Origin: Candidatus Phosphitivorax anaerolimi
GTDB taxonomy: Bacteria; Desulfobacterota; Desulfomonilia; UBA1062
NCBI GenBank assembly: GCA_001896555.1
Contig: MPOS01000004.1
Span: forward strand, 1 to 64,000
DNA length: 64,000 nt
Direction: 5' to 3'
Shown here piece by piece: positions 24,819 to 33,937 of this stretch. Position 1 is the first letter of the stretch. Each line of letters opens with the position of its first letter. Made by a program: the position numbers and the translations under genes. The notes beneath the pieces were generated by a model. It was not told the DNA's origin. It did not search any database and saw only the letters and a program-made list of their open reading frames with translations.

Positions 24819-25505
24819 TCACGCCCATCCTTTCAAAGGACAGGATTCGCATCTGGGCCTGCTCTTTCGGCAGAAGTCCTTGCCCACGAAGACCAGATAC
24901 GCGTGCAGGTCCTTGTACACCGCCAGGTCACGGGGCAGGCCCGCCTCGAAGAGATGCCGGATCGTCTCGTAATCCGCCTGCTCCTCCACCATGCCGTGCC
25001 GGGAGAGGATCCTCCGCGTGTAGGCGTCTACCACGAAGATGGTCTTGCCTGCCGCATAGCAGCAGATGCTGTCAGCTGTCTCCTTCCCGATGCCGTTGAC
25101 GGTAAGGAGCATGGACCGCAGGTCGTGGAGATCACGGTCGAAGAATGCGTCAATATCCCCTGCACAGAGCTCCATGATCACCTGAATGAGGTTTTTGAGC
25201 CGGATGGATTTGAGGTTGTAGTATCCGGACGGACGGATCAGGGCGGCGAGGGTACTTAAAGGGGCCGAGTGGATGCGCCGGACATCCAGCATAGAATGTT
25301 CCTTCAGGAGTGCAATGGCCTTTTCCACGTTGCTCCAGGCGGTGTTCTGGGTGAGCACCGCTCCTACAGCAATCTCCAGCGGGGTCTCCCCCGGCCACCA
25401 TCCGGACGGGCCGTACCTGTCCCGGAGCTTTTGGTAGAGGAGAAAGGCGTTGAACAAATCAGGAACAGACGATCTTGCCGGCGAGGCCTTTTCTCTGGAT
25501 GACAC
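24819..25505 (-). CDS. EndoIII-superfamily (HhH-GPD) DNA glycosylase, MagIII-like
   Basis: A 228-residue base-excision repair protein. The helix-hairpin-helix is 'LLTVNGIGKETADSICCYAA', and the catalytic Asp is Asp160 in 'FVVDAYTRRIL'. The position of the EndoIII lyase Lys is Glu here (GKETA instead of GRKTA), as in monofunctional alkyl-base glycosylases such as MagIII. The C-terminal iron-sulphur loop has Cys212, Cys219 and Cys222 in C-x6-C-x2-C spacing, but the fourth Cys would be residue 228, which is Ala and the last residue. A GTG start at 25505 overlaps the crotonase gene by 47 bp; a TTG at 25457 is an alternative that would remove the overlap. Confidence 0.82.
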   Translation of the reverse strand: MSSREKASPARSSVPDLFNAFLLYQKLRDRYGPSGWWPGETPLEIAVGAVLTQNTAWSNVEKAIALLKEHSMLDVRRIHSAPLSTLAALIRPSGYYNLKSIRLKNLIQVIMELCAGDIDAFFDRDLHDLRSMLLTVNGIGKETADSICCYAAGKTIFVVDAYTRRILSRHGMVEEQADYETIRHLFEAGLPRDLAVYKDLHAYLVFVGKDFCRKSRPRCESCPLKGWA

Positions 25506-26241
25506 TCTTCATGTTCTCCCGTATGTCTCCCCGGATATTGAAGAGCATGGCCGTCATCTCGAGCTCGTATTCGAGCGCGGCCTTGGCGTCGAGGCGGCTG
25601 ACCACGTCGAAGCTCCGCTTCAGGGCCCGCACCACCTCCGGGGGCCTGCTCACCAGCTGCTTCGACCATGAGGCGATCTCGTCGCGGAACCGCTCCGGCG
25701 GAACCACCCGGTTCACCAGCCCGATATGGTATGCCTCCTGCGCGCCGATAGGCTCTCCCTTCAGGGTCAGCTCCTTGCTTCGCGCCATCCCGATCCGGGC
25801 CACCAGGGGGGTGAGCAAGGGGTTGAACCCGTACTTGATCTCAGGGTGGCCGAAGATGGCGCTCTCAGAGGCAATGATGATATCGCCCATGAGTGCGAGG
25901 TTGAAGCCTCCGCCGAAGGCGATGCCGCTCACGGCGGTGATGAGTATCTTGTCATAGTCCAGGAGCATGGAGTAGGTGTCGATGGCGAGGTTGAAGTATC
26001 TCGTGGCCTCTTCCGTTGTAAAATAGGGCGCCTCCTTGAGATCGATCCCTGCGGAAAAACACTCGTCACCCCCGGTGAAGACTATGAGCCTCACGTTGTT
26101 CCCGTCCTTGAGGAAGGAGGAGAAGATATGATTGATCTCCGAAAGCATTCCAAAAGACAGAGCATTGAGCTCGTGCTTGCGATCCATGACCACCGTGGCG
26201 ATATCATCCCTGACCTCCACCCTGATGAACTGATATTCCAT
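25459..26241 (-). CDS. Enoyl-CoA hydratase/isomerase family protein
   Basis: A 260-residue crotonase. It carries 'VVMDRKHELNALSFGML', the oxyanion-hole segments 'CFSAGIDLKE' and 'SGIAFGGGFNLALMGDI', then 'SAIFGHPEIKYGF'. In hydratases two Glu act; the first (GGGxE) is Asn114 here while the second is kept (Glu134). It is therefore better called a crotonase-fold isomerase/hydrolase/lyase than a proven hydratase. ATG 26241 opens the four-gene minus-strand group. No other beta-oxidation gene is nearby, so the substrate cannot be inferred from context. Confidence 0.88.
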   Translation of the reverse strand: MEYQFIRVEVRDDIATVVMDRKHELNALSFGMLSEINHIFSSFLKDGNNVRLIVFTGGDECFSAGIDLKEAPYFTTEEATRYFNLAIDTYSMLLDYDKILITAVSGIAFGGGFNLALMGDIIIASESAIFGHPEIKYGFNPLLTPLVARIGMARSKELTLKGEPIGAQEAYHIGLVNRVVPPERFRDEIASWSKQLVSRPPEVVRALKRSFDVVSRLDAKAALEYELEMTAMLFNIRGDIRENMKSVIQRKGLAGKIVCS

Positions 26242-26490
26242 GGGCTGCTCCTAAAATGATATTCTTTTAAAAAATATGTACATTGAAGGGCCCATGCTGT
26301 CAATCACAGGTTACGGGGCGGATTATGGCCTGTTCTCTCCCCAATTCTTAAGGCTGCCGGGCGTTTTCTCTTCAATCCGCGCTCCCTCGATATGAGTCCG
26401 GATCAGCCGGGCGCCCCAATTCTCAGAGGGTACGAACACTGCCCAGGGACTGCTTGATTCCCCTGCGCGCTTTCTGGTATTCCTGTATCG

Positions 26491-27939
26491 GTGTCATGTC
26501 TGAGCGTACGTCAACTCAATGAGCTGGCCAGGGAGGCCCTGGGCGCGTGCTTCCACGACGAGGTGTGGGTGCAGGGGGAGATCCACGGACTGAAGGCGCA
26601 TGCGAAATCCGGTCATGTGTACTTCGATCTGGTGGAAAAGGCACCGGGCATGGATGAGGGCTATGTGGCAAAGGTCGGCTGCGCCTTTTTCCGGGGGTCG
26701 TTTGTCAAGTGGCGCCAGGCCCTGAAGATTCTCGGCATGCAGGACTTCGAGCTCGCGCCGGGCATCGAGGTCAGGCTCAAGGCCCGGATCGATCTTTTCG
26801 TTAGGGAGGGCCGCTACCAGCTGATCGTCTCCGAGATCGACCCGGCCTATACATTCGGCGCCATCGCCAGGAAAAGGGAGCAGACCGTACGGGCGCTTGA
26901 GGCCGCAGGGCTTCTGGAGAAAAACAAGGCCCTGCAGATGCCGCGGATACCCCGGAATGTGGGGCTGATCACCTCGGGCGGCTCGGCCGCGTTCAACGAC
27001 TTCATGCGGATTCTCACCGACAGCGGCTATTCATTCTCCGTGACCCTTTTCGACGCCCATATGCAGGGCGAGAACACGGTGCCCGAGGTTCTTGCCGGAA
27101 TCGAGGCCCTCCAGAGACGGCCCGATGTGGACGTCATCGTCATCATCCGGGGGGGAGGGGCGAGGACCGACCTGTTCTCCTTCGATGACCTCTCCCTGTG
27201 CAGGGCTGTGGCCTGGTGCGCCAGGCCCGTGATCACCGGCATCGGCCACGAGATCGATGTGAGTGTAGCCGACCTTGTGGCCCATACCTGCTGCGTCACA
27301 CCCACGGATGCCGCAGGGTTTCTCGTCGGCAGGATGGACGAGGTGTGGGCATATCTGAACCAGGCAAGCCGGGATATTTCCCACCGGAGCCGTGAGGCCC
27401 TGCAGAGCGCGGGCGAGCGGCTCCGTGCAGTATCATCCGGACTAGGGCATGCCGCGCAACGGTGGATGGTCTCGGCGCTGTCCAATCTCAAAGAGCACGC
27501 GTTCCATCTCCATACCGCCCTGTCGAGGGATCTTGCCCGGAGGGAACAGATGCTCGCGGCAGCGGCTTCACACCTTGCCCACAGCTCGCGTGCAGCGGTT
27601 GAACGCCGGCTCCAGGCCCTCGATGGGCTGCCGAAAATCGCGATCCAAGACACCCTGGCCCGGTTCTCGCTTCTTAGGGCCGATCTCGCGCGAAAGCAGC
27701 AGGTTCTCGGCGATCATGCGGGCACGATCATCATCCGCGGGCAGGACCGCATGGAGCATCTCGGTTCCCTTTTCGCCGCCATGGATCCTTCCCGGACCCT
27801 GCATAGGGGCTACAGCATCACCATGGACTCACAGGGCAGGCCCGTCATGGATGCCGCCGTGGTCCGGAAAGGAGCGTCCATCACCACCGTGCTGGCAAGG
27901 GGAAGGATCGTAAGTATAGTGAAAGACAAGGAGCAGTGA
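26491..27939 (+). CDS. xseA: Exodeoxyribonuclease VII large subunit
   Basis: A 482-residue nuclease subunit that degrades single-stranded DNA with XseB. The N-terminal OB fold ('VWVQGEIHGLKAHAKSGHVYFDL') is followed by the catalytic core 'RNVGLITSGGSAAFNDFM', 'VIIRGGGARTDLFSFDD' and 'PVITGIGHEIDVSVADLVA'. A long coiled-coil and the C-terminal 'DPSRTLHRGYSITMD' follow. The family's usual length is 400-460, so it is slightly long. GTG 26491 is taken as the start; no clear Shine-Dalgarno is seen. Its TGA overlaps the xseB start (TGATG). Confidence 0.95.
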   Translation: MSCLSVRQLNELAREALGACFHDEVWVQGEIHGLKAHAKSGHVYFDLVEKAPGMDEGYVAKVGCAFFRGSFVKWRQALKILGMQDFELAPGIEVRLKARIDLFVREGRYQLIVSEIDPAYTFGAIARKREQTVRALEAAGLLEKNKALQMPRIPRNVGLITSGGSAAFNDFMRILTDSGYSFSVTLFDAHMQGENTVPEVLAGIEALQRRPDVDVIVIIRGGGARTDLFSFDDLSLCRAVAWCARPVITGIGHEIDVSVADLVAHTCCVTPTDAAGFLVGRMDEVWAYLNQASRDISHRSREALQSAGERLRAVSSGLGHAAQRWMVSALSNLKEHAFHLHTALSRDLARREQMLAAAASHLAHSSRAAVERRLQALDGLPKIAIQDTLARFSLLRADLARKQQVLGDHAGTIIIRGQDRMEHLGSLFAAMDPSRTLHRGYSITMDSQGRPVMDAAVVRKGASITTVLARGRIVSIVKDKEQ

Positions 27940-28157
27940 TGAAAAAGGCCAGACAGTATTCCGAGGTGCTCAAGGAGCTCGAAGACACCCTGGCGAAGAT
28001 GAACAGGGGTGAGGTTCCCATCGACGAGCTGGAGGAGACGGTGAAACAGGCGGCCGAGAAGATCCGGTATCTCCGCGGCATCCTCCGTTCGACACAGACT
28101 GTCGTGACGAAGATCCTCAAAGAGGTCGAAGAAGAGTCTCTGGAAGAAAACGGATAG
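27939..28157 (+). CDS. xseB: Exodeoxyribonuclease VII small subunit
   Basis: A 72-residue helical protein that wraps the XseA coiled coil. It has the family pattern 'YSEVLKELEDTLAKMNRGEV' then IDELEETVKQA and a charged C terminus. The ATG at 27939 follows AAGGAG with 5-nt spacing and overlaps the xseA stop (TGATG); a GTG three bases earlier is less well placed. Length matches the family (60-85). Confidence 0.94.
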   Translation: MKKARQYSEVLKELEDTLAKMNRGEVPIDELEETVKQAAEKIRYLRGILRSTQTVVTKILKEVEEESLEENG

Positions 28158-28218
28158 ATAGGGAGACCCCTCCCGGGAAGGCATTGCCCCGGCTTTTACG
28201 GTCTGTTATAGGAGTGTC

Positions 28219-29364
28219 ATGGAAGCGGGACTCACGAATCTGCCTATCACGTCCTTCCTCGTGATGGATGTCCTGGAAAAGGCCAACGCCCTCGCAGCAC
28301 AGGGCAGGTCCGTCATTCACCTGGAGGTGGGCGAGCCGGATTTCGACACCCCGGCGTGCATCCGGTCGGCCGCCGTGCGGGCCATGGAAGAGGGCAAGAC
28401 CCACTACACGCATTCCCTGGGTATCCCGGAGCTCAGGGAGACCATCTGCGAATACTATGTCAAAACCTACGGGGTGAGAGGCATCGATCCGGAACAGGTT
28501 CTGGTGACCACGGGTTCGTCTCCAGCGCTCCTGATCGCCATGGCCTGTCTGGCCGGGGCCGGCGATGAGGTCATTCTGACCGATCCCTACTATGCCTGCT
28601 ATCCGAACTTCATCAGGTTCCTGGGCGCATCCCCCCGGTTCGTGCCCACGGGAAGCGGCGACAGGTTCCAGCTCGACCCGCAGAAGGCGGCCCGCGCCAG
28701 GAACTCCTCGACCAGAGCCCTCGTGATCAACTCGCCCGCCAACCCCACCGGGGTCTGCCTCGATGAGGATCACCTGCGCGGGCTCTGCTCTCTGGGACTG
28801 CCAGTCATATCCGACGAAATCTACCACGGGCTCGTCTATACCGGCGGGCAGCACACCGTCCTGGAGTACACAGACAACGCCGTGGTGATCAACGGCTTTT
28901 CCAAGGCCTATGCCATGACCGGCTGGCGCCTGGGATGGGCGGTTTTCCCCAAGGGCCTCATCAGGACGGCCCAGAAGATCCAGCAGAACCTCATGATCTG
29001 CGCCCCTTCCATCGCCCAGTGGGCCGGCGTCGCCGCGCTCACCGAGGCGGGTCCGGACGTGGAGCGCATGAAGCGGATCTTCGCGCAGCGCCGTCTGGTG
29101 ATGCTTCAGGAGATGGAGGCCCACGGGCTCGATGTTGAGGTGGAGCCGGACGGGGCCTTCTACGTGCTGGTGAATGTGTCGCACGTGACCAACGACTCAT
29201 ACCGGCTGGCCATGGATATCCTGGACAACACCGGGGTGGGCGTCACCCCGGGAATCGACTTCGGCCCGGGGGCGGAGGGCTATATCCGGTTTTCCTACGC
29301 CAACTCTGAGGCCAACATCCGTGAGGGGGTCTCCCGGGTGGCCGAGTACCTCGGATCGCTATGA
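28219..29364 (+). CDS. PLP-dependent class I/II aminotransferase
   Basis: A 381-residue fold-type I aminotransferase. The PLP lysine lies in 'NGFSKAYAMTGWRLGW', a well-conserved aspartate/aromatic aminotransferase signature. Other landmarks are 'LEVGEPDFDTP', 'VTTGSSPALLIAM', 'NSPANPTGVCLDEDHL' and the phosphate/carboxylate Arg region 'YIRFSYANSE'. It belongs to the aspC/alaT-like Ialpha group; substrate specificity is not readable. ATG 28219 follows TAGGAG. It overlaps engB in an ATGA junction. Confidence 0.92.
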   Translation: MEAGLTNLPITSFLVMDVLEKANALAAQGRSVIHLEVGEPDFDTPACIRSAAVRAMEEGKTHYTHSLGIPELRETICEYYVKTYGVRGIDPEQVLVTTGSSPALLIAMACLAGAGDEVILTDPYYACYPNFIRFLGASPRFVPTGSGDRFQLDPQKAARARNSSTRALVINSPANPTGVCLDEDHLRGLCSLGLPVISDEIYHGLVYTGGQHTVLEYTDNAVVINGFSKAYAMTGWRLGWAVFPKGLIRTAQKIQQNLMICAPSIAQWAGVAALTEAGPDVERMKRIFAQRRLVMLQEMEAHGLDVEVEPDGAFYVLVNVSHVTNDSYRLAMDILDNTGVGVTPGIDFGPGAEGYIRFSYANSEANIREGVSRVAEYLGSL

Positions 29365-29945
29365 TCGTCAAGGTGCGCGACGCCCGCTACGCCGGGACCA
29401 TCTACGAGAGCCTCCCCCGGCTGCCCCAGGTCGCCTTTGCCGGCCGTTCCAACGTGGGCAAGTCTTCCCTGATCAACGCGCTGCTCAACCGCAAGTCGCT
29501 GGTCAAAACCAGCAAACAGCCGGGAAAGACCCGGAACATCAATTTCTTTGAGGTGGACCTGGTGGATCTGCCGTCCTTGTACCTGGTGGACCTGCCGGGC
29601 TATGGATACGCGCGGGTCCCCCAGGGCATGAAGAGCGCCTGGGAGAAGCTTGCGGCCCGGTACTTCCGAGGGAACGAAGATTTGAGGCTCCTCATGGTTC
29701 TCTTGGACATCAGGAGAGACCCCGGGAAGGAGGAGTTCATGGTCCTGGACCTCGCCCGTTCGACCGGAGCGCGCCCGCTCATCGCAGCCACCAAGGCGGA
29801 CAAGCTGACCTTCAGCGCCAGGGCAAGGCGTGTGAAGGAGATCGCGCGGCTCAGCGGGGCAGAGCCCATTCCCGTGTCCGTCGTATCCCGTGAGGGCGTG
29901 GATGCCATCTGGGAATGCATCCTCCGTGAGATCGCACCCGGGTAG
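29361..29945 (+). CDS. engB: Ribosome-biogenesis GTPase EngB (YsxC/YihA)
   Basis: A 194-residue TRAFAC GTPase needed for 50S assembly in the organisms studied. The G motifs are in order: G1 'AGRSNVGKSSLINALL', G2 'TSKQPGKTRNINFFE', G3 'LVDLPGYGYA', G4 'ATKADK' and G5 near 'VSVVSREGV'. Length is typical (190-210). The ATGA overlap with the aminotransferase suggests coupled translation, although functions differ. Confidence 0.97.
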   Translation: MIVKVRDARYAGTIYESLPRLPQVAFAGRSNVGKSSLINALLNRKSLVKTSKQPGKTRNINFFEVDLVDLPSLYLVDLPGYGYARVPQGMKSAWEKLAARYFRGNEDLRLLMVLLDIRRDPGKEEFMVLDLARSTGARPLIAATKADKLTFSARARRVKEIARLSGAEPIPVSVVSREGVDAIWECILREIAPG

Positions 29946-30071
29946 CCGGAAGGCATCCGTCATTCTGCGGGAATAATCCTTTTGAGCTTATCACCAGCTC
30001 CTTTCCCACCGGTGTAGCGGCAGACAAAGACGGACTCAAGTCCCTATTTACGCAAGCGCGGCAAAACGCCG

Positions 30072-30092
30072 ATCCGCCTGAACGGGGCGGAT
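30072..30092 (+). terminator. Hairpin in the engB-mnmG gap
   Basis: ATCCGCC (30072-30078) and GGCGGAT (30086-30092) form a 7-bp GC-rich stem with a 7-nt loop, 127 nt past the engB stop. No T tract follows. It may mark the 3' end of the engB transcript; the rest of the 254-bp gap shows nothing else I can support. Confidence 0.35.
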
Positions 30093-30199
30093 AGTCCTTC
30101 AAGGAGACCGGGTGCGGAATCCATTGACGGTCTGCCGGAGGTGGCCGGCCGGCATAATCTGTCTTGAAAACACGGGGCATTTGCCATAGACATCAGGCA

Positions 30200-32050
30200 A
30201 TGGAAAAGTTCGACATCGTCATCATAGGTGCCGGTCATGCCGGCGCAGAGGCCGCATACGCGGCATCCAAGTTCGGGCTTGAGACAGCCCTGTTCACCCT
30301 GAACATGGATACCGTGGGCCGCATGCCCTGCAGTCCCTCCATCGGCGGGCTCGCAAAGAGCCACCTGGTCAAGGAGATCGACGCTCTGGGCGGCATCATG
30401 GCCGAGGCTGCCGACGAGACAGCCATTCAATACCGGGTGCTCAACACCCGCAAAGGCCCTGCGGTGCGCGCCACGCGCACCCAGAACGACCGGCGCCTCT
30501 ACGAGGCCGCCGTCAAGTCCCGGCTGGAACGCTCGGGCGTTCACCTGCGGCAGGCCCGGATCGACAGCATCGTAGTGGAGGGATCACGGGTCAGGGGCGT
30601 GGTTGACCATCTGGGGGCATTCATCGGGGCCGGTGCCGTGATCGTAGCTGCAGGGACCTTTCTCTCCGGCACCATACACGTCGGCGACAAGCGGATCCCT
30701 GCGGGCAGAGCGGGCGAAGAAGGGGCTTACGAACTTGCACAGAGCCTTAAAATCCTGGGGCTGGCCTCAGGGAGGCACAAGACCGGAACCCCGCCGAGAC
30801 TGCACCGCGACTCAATCGACCTGAGTGCGCTTGACCGGCAGGACCCCATGGAAGGCTGCATGCCCTTTGCGTTTGAATCGAAAGGGTCGAGTCTGCCCCA
30901 GCTGCCCTGCTACCTGGCGCGGACCACGCCTAAGACCCATGAAACCATCCGCAACAATATCCGTTTCAGCGCCCTGTACTCAGGGGCCATCACCGGCACG
31001 CCCGCCCGGTATTGCCCCTCTCTGGAGGACAAGGTGATGCGCTTCGGCGACCGGCAGGGCCATCAGGTGATCATCGAGCCCGAAGGGCTCTCCACCCGGG
31101 AGGTCTATGCATCGGGCCTGGGGAACTCCCTGCCCGTCGACATCCAGTGGGAGGTGGTCAGGTCCGTGCCCGGTCTGGAGAAGGCCGAGATCATCCGGCC
31201 CGCCTATGCCATCGAGTATGAGTACATCCTGCCCACCCAGCTCACGAGGACCCTGGAGACCAAGTGTGTCGAGGGGCTCTACCTCGCCGGCCAGGTCAAC
31301 GGCACCTCGGGCTACGAGGAGGCAGCGGCCCAGGGGCTCGCGGCTGCAGTCAACGCCTGCCGGAAGCTGCGGGGAGAGGCCCCCTTTATCCTGGACCGTT
31401 CCCAGGCGTACATCGCGGTCATGATCGACGATCTGGTGACCCGGGGCACCTCCGAGCCCTACCGGATGTTCACCTCGCGGGCCGAGTACCGGCTCATGCT
31501 CAGGGAGACCAATGCCCTCTTGAGACTCACGGATACGGCGTACGGTCTGGGGCTCGTCTCCCGTGAGAGGAGGGCGCGGGTGCAGGAGATCGTAAGCGAG
31601 ATGCGCGATCTGGAGGCCCATCTGGAAAGAACGAGCGTGGTCATCCCCAGAGACATGCCCCATATCCGCCCTTCACGCGAAGCACAGAGCGAGCGCGTCA
31701 ACCTCAGGCACCTCCTGAAACGGCCCGAGGTAAGCATGGAAGACCTGAAGTTGCGGGGGCTTGTCCCGCCTCACATAAGCCCGCTGAGCGGCATGGAGGT
31801 GGAGGTTCAGATCAAGTACGAAGGGTACATAGCCCGGCAGCAGGGCGACATCCGGCAGCTCCAGGAGCTTGAACGGGTGAAGATCCCGGCCGGCCTTTCC
31901 TACAAGGACATACCCGGGCTCTCAAACGAGCTCAAGTCGCGGCTGGAGAAGATCAGACCACAGACGCTCGGGCAGGCGGCGCTGCTCGAGGGCATGACCC
32001 CGGCTGGATTGAAGGCCATCCGGATAGGGATCAGAGCTCCAGGTCCCTGA
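30200..32050 (+). CDS. mnmG: tRNA uridine-5-carboxymethylaminomethyl modification enzyme MnmG
   Basis: A 616-residue FAD enzyme (GidA) that acts with MnmE on the wobble uridine of tRNAs. The N-terminal FAD motif '[18 protein letters not shown]' is followed by '[18 protein letters not shown]', '[15 protein letters not shown]', '[11 protein letters not shown]', '[15 protein letters not shown]', '[20 protein letters not shown]' and '[15 protein letters not shown]'. Length matches the family (~620). ATG 30200 begins at the FAD motif; an in-frame ATG 36 nt upstream adds an unlikely leader. Its last 20 bp overlap the convergent PilZ gene. No mnmE is in the window. Confidence 0.97.
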   Translation: MEKFDIVIIGAGHAGAEAAYAASKFGLETALFTLNMDTVGRMPCSPSIGGLAKSHLVKEIDALGGIMAEAADETAIQYRVLNTRKGPAVRATRTQNDRRLYEAAVKSRLERSGVHLRQARIDSIVVEGSRVRGVVDHLGAFIGAGAVIVAAGTFLSGTIHVGDKRIPAGRAGEEGAYELAQSLKILGLASGRHKTGTPPRLHRDSIDLSALDRQDPMEGCMPFAFESKGSSLPQLPCYLARTTPKTHETIRNNIRFSALYSGAITGTPARYCPSLEDKVMRFGDRQGHQVIIEPEGLSTREVYASGLGNSLPVDIQWEVVRSVPGLEKAEIIRPAYAIEYEYILPTQLTRTLETKCVEGLYLAGQVNGTSGYEEAAAQGLAAAVNACRKLRGEAPFILDRSQAYIAVMIDDLVTRGTSEPYRMFTSRAEYRLMLRETNALLRLTDTAYGLGLVSRERRARVQEIVSEMRDLEAHLERTSVVIPRDMPHIRPSREAQSERVNLRHLLKRPEVSMEDLKLRGLVPPHISPLSGMEVEVQIKYEGYIARQQGDIRQLQELERVKIPAGLSYKDIPGLSNELKSRLEKIRPQTLGQAALLEGMTPAGLKAIRIGIRAPGP

Positions 32051-33128
32051 TGGTGGCCAGGATGCCAGCCTGCCTCTTGAACACGTAGTGCTGGAGATAA
32101 TGGTGGTCTGAAGGATGAAACTTGAGTGATATCCCATAATTGCAGGTGCGGTCCTTGCCGTCACCCTTGAACATCACCTCGCCTGTGCCAAGCAGGGTAC
32201 GGTTCGATGGCAGTATAAGGGCCACCGGATAGACCTGATTTTTCTCCAGCCCCGTATACGGTGAAACCAGCCCCACGCCCCCTTCGCTTATGTCGCGGAC
32301 GAAAGCGGAAACGGTCTGGTATCCAGGGGGGAGGATGTGGATGCTCACCGGTTCCTTGGGATCGGGCTCCACGCGGAAGAACTTGCGCTTCTGGAAGTAG
32401 ATCCTCTCAGGGAGGAAGACCGTGATCTTGCCCATGCGGCAGCTGTCAACGGTGAGATCGAAGCCCATGGTCTCTTCGTCCTCGGTGAAGAAGCCGGAGA
32501 GCCTTTTCCCCTTTCCAAACTGATTGTACAACCCCACGAACTCTTCGGGGCTGAAGTTGTCGAGGACGAGCTTGGTCTCGATCTCTCCCACCATCTGAAT
32601 GATGTCGCAGGTCACGGTCAGAGTGGGGAGATCCTCCCGGAACTGGCAGGTGAGCATGATCTTGGCCCGATGTTTGAGAATCCTCCGGAAAATGGGCCGG
32701 ATGATCTCGGGATCCTGGGAGGGTTTGTCCATGAGCCGGGCTTTCTCCTTGGGTGTTTCAGGTATGGTGACCAGCTCCTGCTGCTTCTGGAGAAAGGTGA
32801 TGAACCCGAGTACCATGAGCCGGTCGAACCGGGAGGAGTCGAGAAAGATGACCCCCTGGGCCGCGTAGTCCAGGAGGTTCATCTGCATGATTTTCTCGGC
32901 GGTGTAGATGATGATGGGTCCCATGATGCCCCGGCCGCGGATGTGGCCGACGACCTCGGCGAAATTTCTGAAAAAGGGCAGCACCACGATATCCTTTGGC
33001 GAGCCTTCCTTGAGCAGCTCCAGGAGCAGGGTTTTGATCTCGAGTATCCGTACGGGAAACTCATTGCCCCGTATCCCCAAGTCCCCGGCGTTCTCCCGGG
33101 TTATCCATACCACGGCTGCATTGCCCAT
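32031..33128 (-). CDS. PilZ-domain c-di-GMP receptor with N-terminal pseudo-receiver-like region
   Basis: A 365-residue protein. The C-terminal PilZ domain carries both binding motifs: R248-x3-R252 ('KRKFFRVEP') and D279-x-S-x2-G ('[10 protein letters not shown]'). Upstream, residues ~175-245 look like a YcgR-type N-terminal barrel. Residues 1-115 have the alternating strand/helix hydrophobicity of a receiver ('DIVVLPFF', 'GPIIIYTAE', 'GVIFLDSSR'), though I cannot confirm the acidic pocket. It is cytoplasmic. It is adjacent to the TPR lipoprotein (12 nt) in the same direction. A c-di-GMP effector beside a Pil-type lipoprotein suggests surface-structure control, which is inference. Confidence 0.88.
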   Translation of the reverse strand: MGNAAVVWITRENAGDLGIRGNEFPVRILEIKTLLLELLKEGSPKDIVVLPFFRNFAEVVGHIRGRGIMGPIIIYTAEKIMQMNLLDYAAQGVIFLDSSRFDRLMVLGFITFLQKQQELVTIPETPKEKARLMDKPSQDPEIIRPIFRRILKHRAKIMLTCQFREDLPTLTVTCDIIQMVGEIETKLVLDNFSPEEFVGLYNQFGKGKRLSGFFTEDEETMGFDLTVDSCRMGKITVFLPERIYFQKRKFFRVEPDPKEPVSIHILPPGYQTVSAFVRDISEGGVGLVSPYTGLEKNQVYPVALILPSNRTLLGTGEVMFKGDGKDRTCNYGISLKFHPSDHHYLQHYVFKRQAGILATIRDLEL

Positions 33129-33140
33129 GATCCCTTGCCC

Positions 33141-33929
33141 CTACTCCGGCTCACCCAGGTTCTGAAGGCTCTGCCTTGCCCTCGCACCAAGCAGTCCGGT
33201 CTCGTCCAGGCGGATCACCTCCCGGAGATGACGGGCCGCACTGCCGGTGTCGCCCGTTTTGAAAAAGGCCTGGGCGAGCTCCCAGTGCGCCTCGGTATAC
33301 TGGGGAAATTCCAGGATGGCCTTCTCGAATGCCTCGATTGCGTGCTTGTCCTGTCCCTGCTTCAAGAACACCTGTCCGAGGATGTTCCAGGCAGGGGCAT
33401 AGTGGCTGTTTTCTTCCAAGGCCTTCTTCGCCGATTGCTCCGCCTCGGGGTATCGCCCCTGTTGGTAGTATACAGACGCCAGGTTGTAGTGTGCGTATTC
33501 CGGCGTGAGGTAGAGCTCGTCTTTCAGTGCTTTCTTGAAGGCCTCTACCGCCTCTTCGGGCCTGTCCATGCTCACCAGGATGGTCCCTTTGAGGTTGTAT
33601 GCCTCACCCTTGAAGCCCGGGTGCTCCAGACCGAGTTTGCCTGCCAGGTTCACGGCCGTGGTCGCATTATCCAGGGCCCTGTCGAACCGCTCGGTTCTCC
33701 AGTAGACCAGGGCGTAGGCGTAATACACCTCGGGATCCTTCGGGTTCGCCTGAGCCGCGCGATTGAGCTCCACCAGCGCCCCCTGGATGTCGTTCTGCTG
33801 GATCTTGCCCATGGCGATGGCCACCATGGGTTTCGAAAGCTCGCGCTTCTGCTGGAAGGTGGATGCGCACCCTGCCAGCAGGATAATGATGAGGACCAAA
33901 AAACATGCTCTTCTCATTGACTGCCCCAT
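33141..33929 (-). CDS. TPR lipoprotein, PilF/PilW-like
   Basis: A 262-residue lipoprotein. The signal sequence 'MRRACFLVLIIILLAGCAST' ends in a canonical lipobox (LAGC). The mature part is a TPR array of six or so units ('ALVELNRAAQANPKDPEVYY', 'AVEAFKKALKDELYLTPEYA', 'AIEAFEKAILEFPQYTEAHW'). This matches PilF/PilW/Tgl pilotins, which help secretins reach the outer membrane. Start: ATG 33929 has GAGAG upstream; ATG 33917 and a GTG at 33941 overlapping the preceding stop are alternatives, all keeping the signal peptide. A pilotin role for the secretin at 3756-5366 is a reasonable inference. Confidence 0.85.
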   Translation of the reverse strand: MGQSMRRACFLVLIIILLAGCASTFQQKRELSKPMVAIAMGKIQQNDIQGALVELNRAAQANPKDPEVYYAYALVYWRTERFDRALDNATTAVNLAGKLGLEHPGFKGEAYNLKGTILVSMDRPEEAVEAFKKALKDELYLTPEYAHYNLASVYYQQGRYPEAEQSAKKALEENSHYAPAWNILGQVFLKQGQDKHAIEAFEKAILEFPQYTEAHWELAQAFFKTGDTGSAARHLREVIRLDETGLLGARARQSLQNLGEPE

Positions 33930-33937
33930 ACGTTCTC

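Noticed and set aside
30124-30158. TTGACG ... CATAAT as an mnmG promoter
   Set aside because: Spacing is 23 nt, too long for sigma70.
32337-33920. 527-codon open frame on the plus strand
   Set aside because: It covers the PilZ and TPR lipoprotein genes in antisense and spans their intergenic boundary; composition is shadow-like.
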